Assembly (NCBI GenBank): GCA_024640845.1
Contig: JAHEEE010000025.1
Coordinates: 1-48,436 of the forward strand
From: Myxococcales bacterium
GTDB lineage: Bacteria > Myxococcota_A > Polyangia > Polyangiales > Houyiibacteriaceae
Reading direction: 5' to 3'
Length of the DNA stretch: 48,436 nucleotides
Translations under genes and position numbers: made by a program
Part shown: piece after piece, positions 1-9,698 of the stretch
How positions within the stretch are numbered: position 1 is the stretch's first letter
How the letters are laid out: each line of letters opens with the position of its first letter
The notes under the pieces: model-generated
The model's database searches: none
What the model saw: the letters and a program-made list of their open reading frames with translations, nothing else
What the model was told of the DNA's origin: nothing

Positions 1-2
1 TC

Positions 3-1427
3 CGCCTCGTCCGAGCCCAGCTCGCCTTTAGCGTCATTTTCTGCAGTTACATGCTGCAACTCGGACTACTCAAGGTTTTCAGGCGGTGGGAAGTAGACTC
101 CAACACCGGCCGTGAAGACGCGGCAATCCCGGCTTGGCTGGAGCGGCGCCAAGCGCGGATCGACGAAAGGAACTCGAGACGGCTTCTCGCCGATATCCTC
201 AAGCTCCGCGGGGTCTACATCAAGCTGGGTCAGGTTTTGTCCATCATGGGCGGCTTCCTTCCGCAGGTTTACATCAAGAAACTCGAGACGCTTCAGGACG
301 CAGTCCCGCCGCATCCTTTCGATGAGATCGAGCAGGCGTTCATCGACAGTCTCGGCGCGCCCCCCGAGGCGTTCTTCGAGAGCATCGAGCGCCAGCCGGT
401 CGCAGCCGCCTCCTTGGGGCAGGTGCACGTCGCCTACATGGACGATGGTCACAAGGTGGCCGTGAAGGTCCTGTATCCTGGGATTCGCGATGTCGTTCGG
501 ATCGACCTGAAGGTCATCAAGCTGATGGTGCGCGTCTACAAGTGGTTCGTGCCCGTCCAGAACATCGAGGCGGTTCACGAGTCGCTCGTTGACTTGCTGC
601 GGCGCGAAACGGACTATCTTCATGAGGCGGAATGTATGCGCCGAATGGCCGCCAACTTTGCCGGAGACGACCACATCCTCTTCCCCGAGGTGGTCGACCA
701 GGTCACGACCAGGGACGTGCTCACGATGACCTTCATGGAGGGCATCAAGATTTCCCGCCTCGACGAAATTCGTGCCCGGGGTGTGAACCTCCACAAGCTC
801 GGCGAGCGTCTCGTGAGGAGCTTCTACACACAGGTCTTCGTTCATCGTTTCTTTCACGCCGATCCGCATCCCGGGAACTTCCTCGTACAGCCGGTCGACG
901 GCACCGACGACGCGAAGCTAGTCATTCTGGATTTTGGGGCGATTAGCGAGGTCGACGAGAACACCGTCTTTGGAATGGTCGACGTGCTTCGCGGTTTCTT
1001 CGAGCAGAACGACGAGCTCGTGCTGCGTGGTATCGAAGACATCGGCTTCGTTGCCGAGGGCGGTGACCGCGCGCTCCTCGAACAGACCGTGAAGACCTAT
1101 TTCAAGAAGTTGCTCAAGCTCGAGTCCTACTCGGCATCGGTCTTCATGAACAGCAACTCCAAGGAGCTCGAAGCGCTGGCCGATCCGGAAGTCGAACGCC
1201 GCGAGCTTCGGAGCCTCATGCGTTCGGTTCACTATCCCGACGGTTGGTTCTACGTCGAGCGTGCTTCCGTGATGATGTTCTGGTTGGCCGGGCAAATCGC
1301 GCCCGACCTCAATCAGTTCCAAGTGGGTTTTCCATACGTTCTCCCGTTGCTCACCCAACGGCTGCAAAAGAGCCGGCCCTCCCGGCCCCCGGAGCAAGGG
1401 CCGCAGGCGACCGTCGGTGGGGGCTGA
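3..1427 (+). CDS. AarF/ABC1/UbiB-family protein kinase-like protein, 5' partial
   Basis: An atypical kinase of the ABC1/UbiB family. Members support ubiquinone or other lipid metabolism through a kinase-like fold with ATPase activity. Counting from the Met at base 51, the KLGQ motif is at residues 58-61 and the Ala-rich AAAS loop at 118-121. A DPHPGNF catalytic loop and a DFG metal-binding motif follow. No stop codon lies between the window edge and base 51, and the upstream codons encode a plausible hydrophobic N-terminus, so the true start probably lies outside the window and base 51 is an internal Met. The 3' end overlaps ruvX by 11 bp. Family assignment is secure; the exact substrate is unknown. 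Confidence 0.9.
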   Translation, partial: RLVRAQLAFSVIFCSYMLQLGLLKVFRRWEVDSNTGREDAAIPAWLERRQARIDERNSRRLLADILKLRGVYIKLGQVLSIMGGFLPQVYIKKLETLQDAVPPHPFDEIEQAFIDSLGAPPEAFFESIERQPVAAASLGQVHVAYMDDGHKVAVKVLYPGIRDVVRIDLKVIKLMVRVYKWFVPVQNIEAVHESLVDLLRRETDYLHEAECMRRMAANFAGDDHILFPEVVDQVTTRDVLTMTFMEGIKISRLDEIRARGVNLHKLGERLVRSFYTQVFVHRFFHADPHPGNFLVQPVDGTDDAKLVILDFGAISEVDENTVFGMVDVLRGFFEQNDELVLRGIEDIGFVAEGGDRALLEQTVKTYFKKLLKLESYSASVFMNSNSKELEALADPEVERRELRSLMRSVHYPDGWFYVERASVMMFWLAGQIAPDLNQFQVGFPYVLPLLTQRLQKSRPSRPPEQGPQATVGGG

Positions 1428-1875
1428 GTTGAGCAGGATCGTCGGTGTCGATCCGGGCGCCGCGCGTGTGGGCGTGGCCATCTCCGACGAGGCCCGATCG
1501 ATTGCGTTTCCCCGGGAGACCGTCCCGGCCCGCGGGGGCTGGGCGGATGCAGCGAAGCGCGTAAAAGACGCGCTTGCCGCCGACGATGTGGGGCTCTTGG
1601 TCGTCGGTCTCCCCCTCCGTCTCGATGGCACCGAGGGCGAGGCGGCGCGGCGAGCCCGAGGGCTTGGCGAGGCCCTCCGCGCAGTGTTCGGTCTCGAGGT
1701 CGTTTACTGGGACGAGCGCCTGACCACCGTCGCGGCGGAGCGGTCATTGACCGAGATGGGGAGGCGAGGGAGCAAACGGCGTGATGTCGTCGACCAATCT
1801 GCGGCGACCATCTTGCTTCAGGCGTATCTAGACGCCAATACAGGGATGACGTGGAAGGACCCAACGAGCCCATAG
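1417..1875 (+). CDS. ruvX: Putative pre-16S rRNA nuclease / Holliday junction resolvase-like YqgF (RuvX)
   Basis: A 152-residue RNase H-fold protein of the YqgF/RuvX family, which in E. coli is implicated in 16S rRNA 5'-end maturation. The N-terminal GVDPGAARVGVAISD strand-loop carries the first catalytic Asp. A VVGLPLRLDG segment, the DERLTT motif and a C-terminal VDQSAATILLQ helix with the last acidic residue all match the family, and the length is typical. The GTG start at 1417 overlaps the upstream gene; a TTG at 1429, two bases past the upstream stop, is an alternative start. The 3' end overlaps mltG by 25 bp, so translation is probably coupled. Confidence 0.92.
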   Translation: MGAELSRIVGVDPGAARVGVAISDEARSIAFPRETVPARGGWADAAKRVKDALAADDVGLLVVGLPLRLDGTEGEAARRARGLGEALRAVFGLEVVYWDERLTTVAAERSLTEMGRRGSKRRDVVDQSAATILLQAYLDANTGMTWKDPTSP

Positions 1876-2963
1876 AGCTCGAGAGCGATCTCGGGCGCGG
1901 CCTGGCGCGCTTGGTGAGCCTGGTGACGCTGATCGCCGTCCTCGGGCTACTTGGCGCTCTCGGTTGGTTGTTCGTCATCTATCCCGACTCGGACGGCCCG
2001 GAAGGCCATGACGAGGATGTCGTCGTGGAGGTCACCGAAGGCATGACTCTTCGACCTCTCGCGATCGAGCTCGAAAAGCGCGGTGTGCTCGAGGATGCGC
2101 GCGTATGGTCGATCTACATGCGCATGCGAGGCCTCGACCGGCACCTCCGGCAAGGCAAGATTCGCTTTCGTATTCCCATGACGCCGGAGCAGGTTGCCAG
2201 GTACGCAACGACGCGCCTCGGCAGGATTCAGATCCGTATCTTGATTCCGGAGGGTTTTTCGCGTTTCGAGATTGCGGAGCGGCTCGAAGAGTATGGAATC
2301 TGTCCTGCCCGAGAGTTCCTCGAGGCGACCGAGGACAGCTCGCTCTTGGCGAGCTACGGGGTCGAAGCCCACGACGCCGAAGGTTACCTGTTCCCTGACA
2401 CCTACGAGTTCGACGACCGAAGCAAACCGCGGCGGGTCGTCGAGCGTATGCTCGCGAACTGGTCCCGGCGCTACGAAGAGCTCCAGGAAGAGTACGCTGA
2501 TCAGCTTTTGCGCCTCGATGGCTGGACGACGCACGACATCATCACTCTTGCGTCGGTGGTGGAGAAGGAAGCCGCACTACCCTCGGAGCGCGCCCGAATT
2601 GCCGGGGTATTCTGGAATCGCCTCACGTCGAGGCGGTTTCTGCCGCGGCGGCGGCTCCAGGCCGATCCCACCGTCCAGTATGGCTGCATCGCCGTTCCCG
2701 AGGCTGCACCTTCGTGCAAGGACTACGATGGTCAAATCACGCGCGCGATGCTCGACGATCCGGAGAACCCCTACAACACGTATCGACATTCGGGGCTCCC
2801 GCCCGGCCCGATCAGTAACCCCGGGAAGGCCGCCATCGCCGCCGTGATCGACCCCGAGAAGCACGACTATTTCTATTTCGTAGCGCGCGGAAGCGGGCGC
2901 CACCATTTCAGCAAGACCCTCAGGCAACACAACATCGCCGTGCGCCGCAACAGCTCGCCATGA
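1851..2963 (+). CDS. mltG: Endolytic murein transglycosylase MltG (YceG-like)
   Basis: A membrane-anchored lytic transglycosylase that cleaves nascent peptidoglycan glycan strands and is thought to terminate their elongation. One N-terminal transmembrane segment (about residues 18-43) is followed by a LysM-like region and the YceG catalytic domain. The signature LASVVEKEA contains the expected catalytic Glu (residue 238), and later motifs LQADPTVQYG, YNTYRHSGLPPGPI and YFYFV are all present. The protein is 370 residues, normal for the family. The GTG start lies inside the end of ruvX, and the stop overlaps the DUF72 start as ATGA. A ruvX-mltG pair is a common bacterial arrangement. Confidence 0.95.
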   Translation: MEGPNEPIELESDLGRGLARLVSLVTLIAVLGLLGALGWLFVIYPDSDGPEGHDEDVVVEVTEGMTLRPLAIELEKRGVLEDARVWSIYMRMRGLDRHLRQGKIRFRIPMTPEQVARYATTRLGRIQIRILIPEGFSRFEIAERLEEYGICPAREFLEATEDSSLLASYGVEAHDAEGYLFPDTYEFDDRSKPRRVVERMLANWSRRYEELQEEYADQLLRLDGWTTHDIITLASVVEKEAALPSERARIAGVFWNRLTSRRFLPRRRLQADPTVQYGCIAVPEAAPSCKDYDGQITRAMLDDPENPYNTYRHSGLPPGPISNPGKAAIAAVIDPEKHDYFYFVARGSGRHHFSKTLRQHNIAVRRNSSP

Positions 2964-3979
2964 CGCGATCGCGACGCGCCAAGAGCCCCTTGTTCGAGTC
3001 AGAGGAGCCGCAACTGGGGCTCTTCGACCGCCAAGAGGGCGGCCGGCCCGATCGCGCGCAGACGCAGCGCGCCGAGCTCGAGTCGCTACGTAATCGACTC
3101 CCGGTGAAGGTCCGCTTTGGCACGTCGAGCTGGACGTTCCCCGGCTGGGCGGGGCTCGTGTACGCCAAGCGCTATGGCAACCAAAAGACTTTCTTGCGGG
3201 AATCGCTCGGTGAGTATGCGGCCCACCCGTTGATGCGAACGGTCGGCATCGACCGAGGCTACTACACGCCGGTGCCCGAGGAAGACCTGGCCGCGTACGC
3301 GCGTCAACTGCCGGAAGGCTTCCGCGCCGCGATGAAGGTTTGGCAGCAAGTGACGATGCCTGGCTATCCAAAGCACCCGCGCTACGGCAACGACGCGGGC
3401 AAGCGCAACCCCGACTTCTTGAACGCTGCGCTCTTTGCGGAGTCGGTTCACGCACCGGTGCGCGCAGCGTTCGCGCGACACATGGGCCCATGGATCGTCG
3501 AGATTGCGCCGTCTCCCTTCCCGATCGATCCGGATTGGTTTTGCGATAGGCTCGGCGCATTCCTACGCGATGTGCCCCGGGATTTTCCTTTCGCGGTCGA
3601 GCTTCGCGACCACAAGCTGCTGACCGAGCGCTACGCCCGCACCTTGCGGGACAATGGGGCGTCTCACGTTTTCAATTATTGGTCGCGCATGCCCGGTATC
3701 GCCGAACAGATGCGCGTCGACGGACTTCTCGATGGCGCACCCGTCGTCGCGCGATTGTTGCTCCCGCCCGGGAAGCGATACGCCGATCTCAAGGAGGCGT
3801 ACGCTCCGTTCGACCGCATCGTGGCGCCTCAACCGCAGATGCGCCACGACGTCGTTGCGCTCGTCAGGGCCGCGCTGGCGCGCAACGCGGAGTGCTATGT
3901 GCTCGTGAACAACAAGGCGGAGGGCTCATCGCCGCTCACGGTGCAGGCCTTGGCAAAGTTGCTATGTTCGGAGCCATGA
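2960..3979 (+). CDS. DUF72 (YecE-like) TIM-barrel protein
   Basis: A 339-residue DUF72 protein; the biochemical role of this family is not established. It opens with about 45 charged residues. The conserved core then starts with [13 protein letters not shown], followed by a [18 protein letters not shown] region, FAVELRDH and a C-terminal [13 protein letters not shown]. This family often carries a similar Asn-Asn-containing C-terminal strand. Both ends are ATGA overlaps, with mltG upstream and cysC downstream, so it sits in a coupled operon. Family call is firm; function is unknown. Confidence 0.85.
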   Translation: MTRSRRAKSPLFESEEPQLGLFDRQEGGRPDRAQTQRAELESLRNRLPVKVRFGTSSWTFPGWAGLVYAKRYGNQKTFLRESLGEYAAHPLMRTVGIDRGYYTPVPEEDLAAYARQLPEGFRAAMKVWQQVTMPGYPKHPRYGNDAGKRNPDFLNAALFAESVHAPVRAAFARHMGPWIVEIAPSPFPIDPDWFCDRLGAFLRDVPRDFPFAVELRDHKLLTERYARTLRDNGASHVFNYWSRMPGIAEQMRVDGLLDGAPVVARLLLPPGKRYADLKEAYAPFDRIVAPQPQMRHDVVALVRAALARNAECYVLVNNKAEGSSPLTVQALAKLLCSEP

Positions 3980-4590
3980 GCGCTCCCAAGGGAGAAAACC
4001 TGACCTGGCACGTCGGTGAAGTCGACAAGACCGCGCGAACCGCAGCGCACGGCCATCGCGGTGCGGTCCTTTGGTTCACCGGTCTGAGCGGCTCGGGCAA
4101 GAGCACCATTGGGCACCGCGTGGAGCGGATGTTGATCGAACGCGGAGCGTTCGCGTACGTCCTCGACGGGGACAACATTCGCCACGGCCTCAACAGTGAT
4201 CTGGGATTCGCACCAGAGGACCGGGTCGAGAACATTCGGCGGATCGGCGAGGTCGCACGGTTGTTCGCCGACGCCGGCGCACTGGTCGTGTCGGCGTTCA
4301 TCTCGCCGTATCGAAAGGACCGCGATCGCATTCGCGGCCTGATGGGGGAGGGCGAGTTCGTCGAGGTGTTCGTCGATACTCCGCTAGAGGTGTGCGAAGC
4401 ACGCGATCCGAAAGGCCTCTACAAGAAGGCGAGGGCGGGCGAGATTTCCAACTTTACGGGGCTCGATGCCCCCTACGAAGCCCCCGAGAGACCGGAGGTG
4501 CATCTGCTCACGGCCGACCTCAGCATCGATGAAGCTGCCGCGCAGGTAATTCGCTATCTCGAACAACAGAACATCCTAGGAGAGTCCTAA
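3976..4590 (+). CDS. cysC: Adenylylsulfate (APS) kinase CysC
   Basis: Phosphorylates adenosine 5'-phosphosulfate to PAPS using ATP. The 204-residue protein carries the P-loop GLSGSGKS at residues 36-43, then [40 protein letters not shown] and the lid motif [14 protein letters not shown], all typical of CysC. The start is placed at the ATG overlapping the DUF72 stop (ATGA); the reading frame is open further upstream, but that sequence lies inside DUF72 and looks non-coding. It is a standalone kinase, with no sulfate adenylyltransferase (cysDN or sat) in the window. The stop shares an A with the glpD start (TAATG). Confidence 0.95.
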   Translation: MSAPKGENLTWHVGEVDKTARTAAHGHRGAVLWFTGLSGSGKSTIGHRVERMLIERGAFAYVLDGDNIRHGLNSDLGFAPEDRVENIRRIGEVARLFADAGALVVSAFISPYRKDRDRIRGLMGEGEFVEVFVDTPLEVCEARDPKGLYKKARAGEISNFTGLDAPYEAPERPEVHLLTADLSIDEAAAQVIRYLEQQNILGES

Positions 4591-6263
4591 TGCCTTCTCG
4601 CGAAGAGATGTGGGAGCAAATCCCCGAGGAAGCCGACGTCGTCGTCATCGGCGGCGGCATCACCGGCGCAGGTATCGTCCGCGATGCCGCCCGTCGGGGC
4701 CTTCGCGTCGTACTGTTCGAGCAGAACGACATCGCCTACGGGACGAGCTCCCGTTCGAGCAAGCTCATCCATGGCGGCCTTCGCTATCTCGAGAGCTACG
4801 AGTTCAGTCTCGTGTTCGAGTCGGTCAGCGAGCGCCGCGTGATCCTCGATCTCGCGCCGCACTTGGTCAACCCGTTGGCTTTCTTGTTTCCGGTCTACAA
4901 GGGCGCGCGCAAGAGCCTTCGCATGATCAGCGCGGGCATGTGGCTCTACGACGGCCTTGCGCTCTTCCGTTCGCCCAAGCGACACAAGACCTTGAAGCCG
5001 CGTGAGGTCGCAGAGCAGGAGCCGATGCTCAAGCAAGAGGGGCTTCAGGGTGCGCCGGTCTACTATGACTGCTCGACCGACGACGCTCGACTGACACTCG
5101 AGACGATCATCGACGCCATCCAAAATGGCGGTGTCGCAGTCAATTGGGCCCGCGTGGACGCGTTGACGAAGAACGAGCAGGGGCGCGTGTCGGGCGTGGT
5201 CGTAAAGAACGTTCGCGACGGGAGCCTTCGCGAGGTCAAGGCACACACCGTCATCAACGCCACCGGGCCGTGGACTGACGACGTTCTGGCGATGAGCGGC
5301 CCGCGCACCTCGAAGATGCTTCGGCCCACGAAGGGCATCCACATCGTCGTCGAGCGCGACAGGCTTCCGGTCGAACACGCGGTGGTCCTGTTTCACCCGA
5401 CTGACCAGCGCGTCTTGTTTGCGCTTCCATGGGGCGAGCGAACATACGTCGGGACGACGGACACCGACTACGACGGCGTCCCCGGACAGGAATACGCCAC
5501 GCTCGAGGATGTCGATTACCTCATCTCCGCAGCCAACCACTACTTCCCGAACAACCTGATCCATCGCGCTGACGTGATCTCGACCTGGGCCGGGCTTCGA
5601 CCGCTCATCGCGCCCGAGCCCGACGTTGGTGAGATGGCAGAGTCACAGGTGAGTCGCGAGCATCAAATTCATATCGGAGAAGACGGCTTGATCACGATCG
5701 CGGGCGGCAAGCTCACGACGTACCGCAAGATGGCCAAGGAATGCGTCGACACGGCCGTCCAGATTCTCAAACTCACGGAGGCGCTTCCCGAGGACATCCA
5801 CTCGGGGCAGACATTCAAGTTTCCACTGCCAGGCGCGGTTGGGTGGCCCGCCGACGACGACCACGACAAAGTAGCCGAGCAGCTGGCCGAGGCGTGCGAG
5901 TGCGACCTCTCGCACACCGTCCGGCTTCATCTGGTCGACACCTATGGCATGCGAGCTTTCGAGGTCGCCAAGCTTTGCGCCGAGAGTCCGGTTCTGCTCG
6001 AGTCGATTGTGCCTGGGCGGGTCGAGATCATGGCGCAGGTCGCTTTCGCGGTTCGTGAAGAAATGGCCGCAAGTGTCAGCGACGTCATGATCCGTCGGAC
6101 ACAGATCTTTTTCCGAGACCGTCAGCAAGGCCTTGGATCGGTGGACAAGGTGGCCAATCGGATGGCCGAGCTCATCGGGTGGTCGGAGGAAGAAAAGCAG
6201 CGCTCGATCGACGCGTACAAGGCGGAGGTCGCGCTCTCTCAGAGGTGGCGCGAAGAGCTCTAG
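4590..6263 (+). CDS. glpD: Aerobic glycerol-3-phosphate dehydrogenase (FAD)
   Basis: Oxidises sn-glycerol-3-phosphate to dihydroxyacetone phosphate at the membrane, passing electrons to quinone. The 557-residue protein has the N-terminal FAD Rossmann motif VVVIGGGITGAGI, then GTSSRSSKLIHGGLRYLE, INATGPWTD, the THR-type TTDTDY segment, WAGLRPLI and GGKLTTYRKMA, followed by the C-terminal GlpD domain. Length is typical. An AGGAG Shine-Dalgarno at 4578-4582 lies 7 bases before the ATG, and the gene overlaps cysC by one base. No glycerol kinase or transporter is visible nearby. Confidence 0.96.
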   Translation: MPSREEMWEQIPEEADVVVIGGGITGAGIVRDAARRGLRVVLFEQNDIAYGTSSRSSKLIHGGLRYLESYEFSLVFESVSERRVILDLAPHLVNPLAFLFPVYKGARKSLRMISAGMWLYDGLALFRSPKRHKTLKPREVAEQEPMLKQEGLQGAPVYYDCSTDDARLTLETIIDAIQNGGVAVNWARVDALTKNEQGRVSGVVVKNVRDGSLREVKAHTVINATGPWTDDVLAMSGPRTSKMLRPTKGIHIVVERDRLPVEHAVVLFHPTDQRVLFALPWGERTYVGTTDTDYDGVPGQEYATLEDVDYLISAANHYFPNNLIHRADVISTWAGLRPLIAPEPDVGEMAESQVSREHQIHIGEDGLITIAGGKLTTYRKMAKECVDTAVQILKLTEALPEDIHSGQTFKFPLPGAVGWPADDDHDKVAEQLAEACECDLSHTVRLHLVDTYGMRAFEVAKLCAESPVLLESIVPGRVEIMAQVAFAVREEMAASVSDVMIRRTQIFFRDRQQGLGSVDKVANRMAELIGWSEEEKQRSIDAYKAEVALSQRWREEL

Positions 6264-6275
6264 CCTCGGCCGGGC

Positions 6276-6887
6276 TCAGGTCAACTGCGGTAGCTTCAGC
6301 TTGAGCGCCAGGGCACCTGTCTCGACGCGGAGGGATTCGAGCTCGAGCACATCGAAGATCATCGTTGCTGCCTGGGTCGAAGCGAATCGGCGAACCGCGG
6401 GCACGCTACGCAGGTCCACCCGTAGCCGTCCTGGACTTTCGCGCTCCACGATGGCGCCCCCGAAGTCGAGCGACTCGGGCGGCGCGATCATCGGCCAGGT
6501 CGCCTTCGCGATGCAGCCCGCCAGCGCGCCGACGATCGAGGTGTCATGGGCGTCGGGCGGCTCGACGTCGAACGAGATCTCCTTGGCACCGCGCGGGGCG
6601 AAGCGAACCGTCCTGGGCGCGAGGCTGAACTGAACCTCACGGCCATTGGTCATCGACGCATCGACGAACATGCGGCCCGAATGGCAGGCCACCATGGCTG
6701 AGTCCACACCCTCAGCGTGGGCTGCGGCTGCTGTCAGCGTCTCGTCGCTCAGTCGCCATCGCTGTTGGGTGAGTCGTTCGAAAAGCTGCAGCGTCGCCGA
6801 GGCAACGCGGGTCTCCTTCACTCGATCGATGGCGCGGTCAGCCGCTGCGCGCACCAGGCTGCGCACGATGTCGAAGCGGTCGGTCAT
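6276..6887 (-). CDS. Hypothetical protein, translationally coupled to radical SAM gene
   Basis: A 203-residue protein I do not recognise. It has no signal peptide or clear membrane segment. The N-terminal third is helical and charged; the rest is a run of beta-type strands such as GRMFVDASMTNGREVQFSL and GALALKLKLPQL, which loosely recalls lipid-binding TULIP or DUF2993-like proteins. That resemblance is weak and not a call. Its ATG overlaps the stop of the upstream radical SAM gene as ATGA, so the two are probably translated from one mRNA. Reading-frame length and coupling support it as a real gene. Confidence 0.65.
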   Translation of the reverse strand: MTDRFDIVRSLVRAAADRAIDRVKETRVASATLQLFERLTQQRWRLSDETLTAAAAHAEGVDSAMVACHSGRMFVDASMTNGREVQFSLAPRTVRFAPRGAKEISFDVEPPDAHDTSIVGALAGCIAKATWPMIAPPESLDFGGAIVERESPGRLRVDLRSVPAVRRFASTQAATMIFDVLELESLRVETGALALKLKLPQLT

Positions 6888-9658
6888 TCGGCGGCCTCGA
6901 GGGAACTATTGCCCCGAAGCGCCTCGAGCTGCAACGGCTCGACCCTCTCGTGACCGCGCATCGCGTAGAACGCAGAACGAACTACGCGTGGGGAGAGCTC
7001 GTCGATGCCGGTGAGAGTCCGAAGGACCTCGCCCGGTCGCGGGGTCGTCTTGCCGTCGAGCCGCAGCGTAATCTTGATCGGGAGCAGGTCTCCGGCGAAG
7101 CCCGCCGCTTCGAGGGCCTCGGCCCCCACGCCGACCTGGGCATCCACCAGGACAGCGCCGATGTCGACGCGCTTCTTCACACCGCGAACGTCGCGATCGA
7201 AATGGACCTTTGCTGGGCGTCCGTCGAGCATGGCCTGAAGCTTGCTCTCGTTGGGGATGCCGACGTCCCGAAGCTCTTGCCTAGACAACGCTGCGACGAA
7301 ATCCGTCATCTCGATGACTCGATTGAGCGCTGCGTCGCGCGGACCGAGAACCTCGCATCCGAAGAACTCGATTCCATCGATTGCCACTGCGTTGAGTCGC
7401 TCGCAGAGCCGGTCGAGGTCCGGCGCTTCGGCGGCGCGGAGGCGGACGTCGACGTGTTCGCAGAGACTTGCGGTTCCCACGGGCAGCGCGGGTCCAAATG
7501 TGAGCTTTGGAAGGGGGCGGAAGCCTTCGCTGTAGTAGAGCGGGAGACCCACGCGTCGTAGCATTCTCGGAAAGCTGCGGACGAGGTCGAGATGCGAGCC
7601 ATAGGCCGGTCGGCCGATCTTGCGGAAACCAAGTCGAATGCGCATCGGCGGACCCTGATCGACATCATGGAACGGCCTCCGGTCGACCATTGGGTCGTCG
7701 TCCTCTGCGAGGTCCGGTGTCGAGGGCCGTGGCTCCAACGCGTTCATGCTCCGGAGGAAGTCGATGCGCTCTTCCTTCATTCTCGTCAGGTCGCACGCGA
7801 CTCCGCAGTCGTAGCAGACCAGACGCTTCTTGTCGGCCTCGGCGTCGCTCACGTTCGTGTGGTGCACGAAGCTCCCGACCGTCTTGCCGCACGGCGGGCT
7901 CAGTCGGTTGCGAAGCGCCTTTCGGTACTCGCGCGATAAGAACCCCTGCTCGAGACCGACGTCGATGTGTGACCACGGAAGCTCTGCCGAGACGGGGATC
8001 GTGCCGAGGAACCAAGATGGTTCGATACCGTGCTCCTCGAGGGACTCCTTCCACGACGCTAGATCGAGGAGCTCGTCCCACGAATCGAATCGCGCGCCGC
8101 GGCGAAACGCCCCTTCGATCACGTCGCCGAGGCGTCGGTCACCACGCGCAAGCATCCCTTCGAGCCAGGAGCCGTCGGACTTGTGCATCTTCAGGTTGAC
8201 CCGTGTCTTGCTGGCTTCGTCGAACAGTACGGATTGCTTTCGCCGAATCTCGTCATGAGAGTCCATCGCACACCATTGGAACGGTGTATGGGGCTTTGGA
8301 ACGTGGGTCGAGACACTCACCGTCACCCGGCCGCGCTTGTCGCGCCGCACGCGCCGCGCCACCTCGAGGGCGCGCGCACCTGTGCGGACGATGTCGCGTA
8401 CGTCTTCGTCCTCCTCGGTAGGGAGGCCGATCATGAAATAGAGCTTCATTTTGCTCCACCCACGGGAGAACACCCGCTCCGCAGTTTCCATGAGTTGCGC
8501 ATCCGTGACGTTCTTGTTCACCACGTCGCGCATCCGTTGGCTTCCGGCTTCCGGCGCGAACGTCAGGCCCCCAGCGCGTTGCCGCTTCATGTCGTCGAGG
8601 ACGTCTTCACTGAGACCGTAGGCACGCAGAGAAGACACGCTCAGCGAGACTTGGTAGGGGGCAAGGGCCTCGATCGACTCGTGCACGAGCGGGGCGATGG
8701 CGCTGTAGTCCGCCGTTGAAAGCGAAGTCAGAGAAGCCTCGTCATAGCCGGCTTCCTCGACCGAGCGAACGAGCGCGTCGACGATGGCTTTGGGCTCCCT
8801 CTCGCGGACCGGCCGGTAGATCATGCCTGCTTGGCAGAAGCGACATCCTTCAGTGCAGCCGCGCGCGACCTCGATCGAGGCGCGATCGAAGACGGTTTCG
8901 CAGCTCGCAATCGGCCCATCCACTGGGAAGGGGTAGTCGTCGAGGTCGGCGATGATCGAACGGCGAACCGGGAAGGGCGCCTCCGGGTGCTCGGGCTCGA
9001 CCACGAACATTTTCGTGTCGCTGGTCGCTACGCTTCGGTAGAGTGACGGCACGTAGAACCCACCGAGCTTCGCGATGCGAAGCAGACGTTCTTCGCGTTC
9101 CATTCCGGTGGCTTTCATTTTTGCCCATGCGCGCATGAGCTCGGGGAGCTTGGCTTCGCCGTCGCCGATGAGGAAGGCGTCGATGAAGGGCGCCATCGGT
9201 TCCCCATGAGTTGCGGTCGGTCCGCCCGCGATGATCAGCGGGTCGTCGTGGGCTCGGTCCGTGCTTCGAAGGGGGATCTCGGAGAGATCCAAGATCTGAA
9301 GGATGTTGCTGTAGGTGAGCTCGTATTGGAGCGAGAAACCGACTACGTCGAAGTCGCGAAGCGGACGTGCGCTCTCGAGCGAGCAGATGGATTGCCGATG
9401 CTGCCGAAGCTCCTGCTCCATGTCGGCCCAGACTGCGTATGAGCGCTCGGCCAACAGGTCCGGTTGTTTGTTCACGATGTCGTAAAGGATCTTGTAGCCC
9501 AGATGGCTCATCCCGATTTCATAGAGGTCGGGAAACGCGAGGCAGATCCGGCAGGTCGCTTGGTCCCACGGTTTGCGAGCCTGCCCTTGCTCGCCGCCCA
9601 GGTACTGGGCTGGCTTGTGGACCCGGTCGATGAACGGCGCGTACGGGTGGTCACGCAT
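6884..9658 (-). CDS. Fused TIGR03960 radical SAM / TIGR03936 (DUF2344) protein
   Basis: A 924-residue fusion. The N-terminal part (about 1-220) resembles a B12-binding-like domain. The radical SAM core follows with CTEGCRFC (Cys268, Cys272, Cys275) to bind the 4Fe-4S cluster. A linker with VCYDCGVAC supplies extra cysteines, and from about residue 672 a DUF2344 domain begins with MRIRLGFRKIGRPAYG. This architecture is recognised but its substrate is unassigned; a role in tRNA or RNA modification has been suggested from the DUF2344 context and is not shown here. The start is set at the ATG ending at 9658, reading MRDHPYAPF. The frame stays open to 10093, but that stretch is low-complexity antisense of the neighbouring gene. 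Confidence 0.9.
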   Translation of the reverse strand: MRDHPYAPFIDRVHKPAQYLGGEQGQARKPWDQATCRICLAFPDLYEIGMSHLGYKILYDIVNKQPDLLAERSYAVWADMEQELRQHRQSICSLESARPLRDFDVVGFSLQYELTYSNILQILDLSEIPLRSTDRAHDDPLIIAGGPTATHGEPMAPFIDAFLIGDGEAKLPELMRAWAKMKATGMEREERLLRIAKLGGFYVPSLYRSVATSDTKMFVVEPEHPEAPFPVRRSIIADLDDYPFPVDGPIASCETVFDRASIEVARGCTEGCRFCQAGMIYRPVREREPKAIVDALVRSVEEAGYDEASLTSLSTADYSAIAPLVHESIEALAPYQVSLSVSSLRAYGLSEDVLDDMKRQRAGGLTFAPEAGSQRMRDVVNKNVTDAQLMETAERVFSRGWSKMKLYFMIGLPTEEDEDVRDIVRTGARALEVARRVRRDKRGRVTVSVSTHVPKPHTPFQWCAMDSHDEIRRKQSVLFDEASKTRVNLKMHKSDGSWLEGMLARGDRRLGDVIEGAFRRGARFDSWDELLDLASWKESLEEHGIEPSWFLGTIPVSAELPWSHIDVGLEQGFLSREYRKALRNRLSPPCGKTVGSFVHHTNVSDAEADKKRLVCYDCGVACDLTRMKEERIDFLRSMNALEPRPSTPDLAEDDDPMVDRRPFHDVDQGPPMRIRLGFRKIGRPAYGSHLDLVRSFPRMLRRVGLPLYYSEGFRPLPKLTFGPALPVGTASLCEHVDVRLRAAEAPDLDRLCERLNAVAIDGIEFFGCEVLGPRDAALNRVIEMTDFVAALSRQELRDVGIPNESKLQAMLDGRPAKVHFDRDVRGVKKRVDIGAVLVDAQVGVGAEALEAAGFAGDLLPIKITLRLDGKTTPRPGEVLRTLTGIDELSPRVVRSAFYAMRGHERVEPLQLEALRGNSSLEAAE

Positions 9659-9676
9659 GTGTCGCGGCTCTGACAC
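9659..9676. promoter_or_regulatory. Inverted repeat abutting radical SAM start codon
   Basis: GTGTC and GACAC arms separated by 8 bases lie directly upstream of the radical SAM ATG. There is no Shine-Dalgarno sequence there. It could be an operator or a hairpin at the start codon. Arms of 5 bp can arise by chance, so confidence is low. Confidence 0.25.
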
Positions 9677-9698
9677 GGGCGTAGTGTGACCGGTTATC

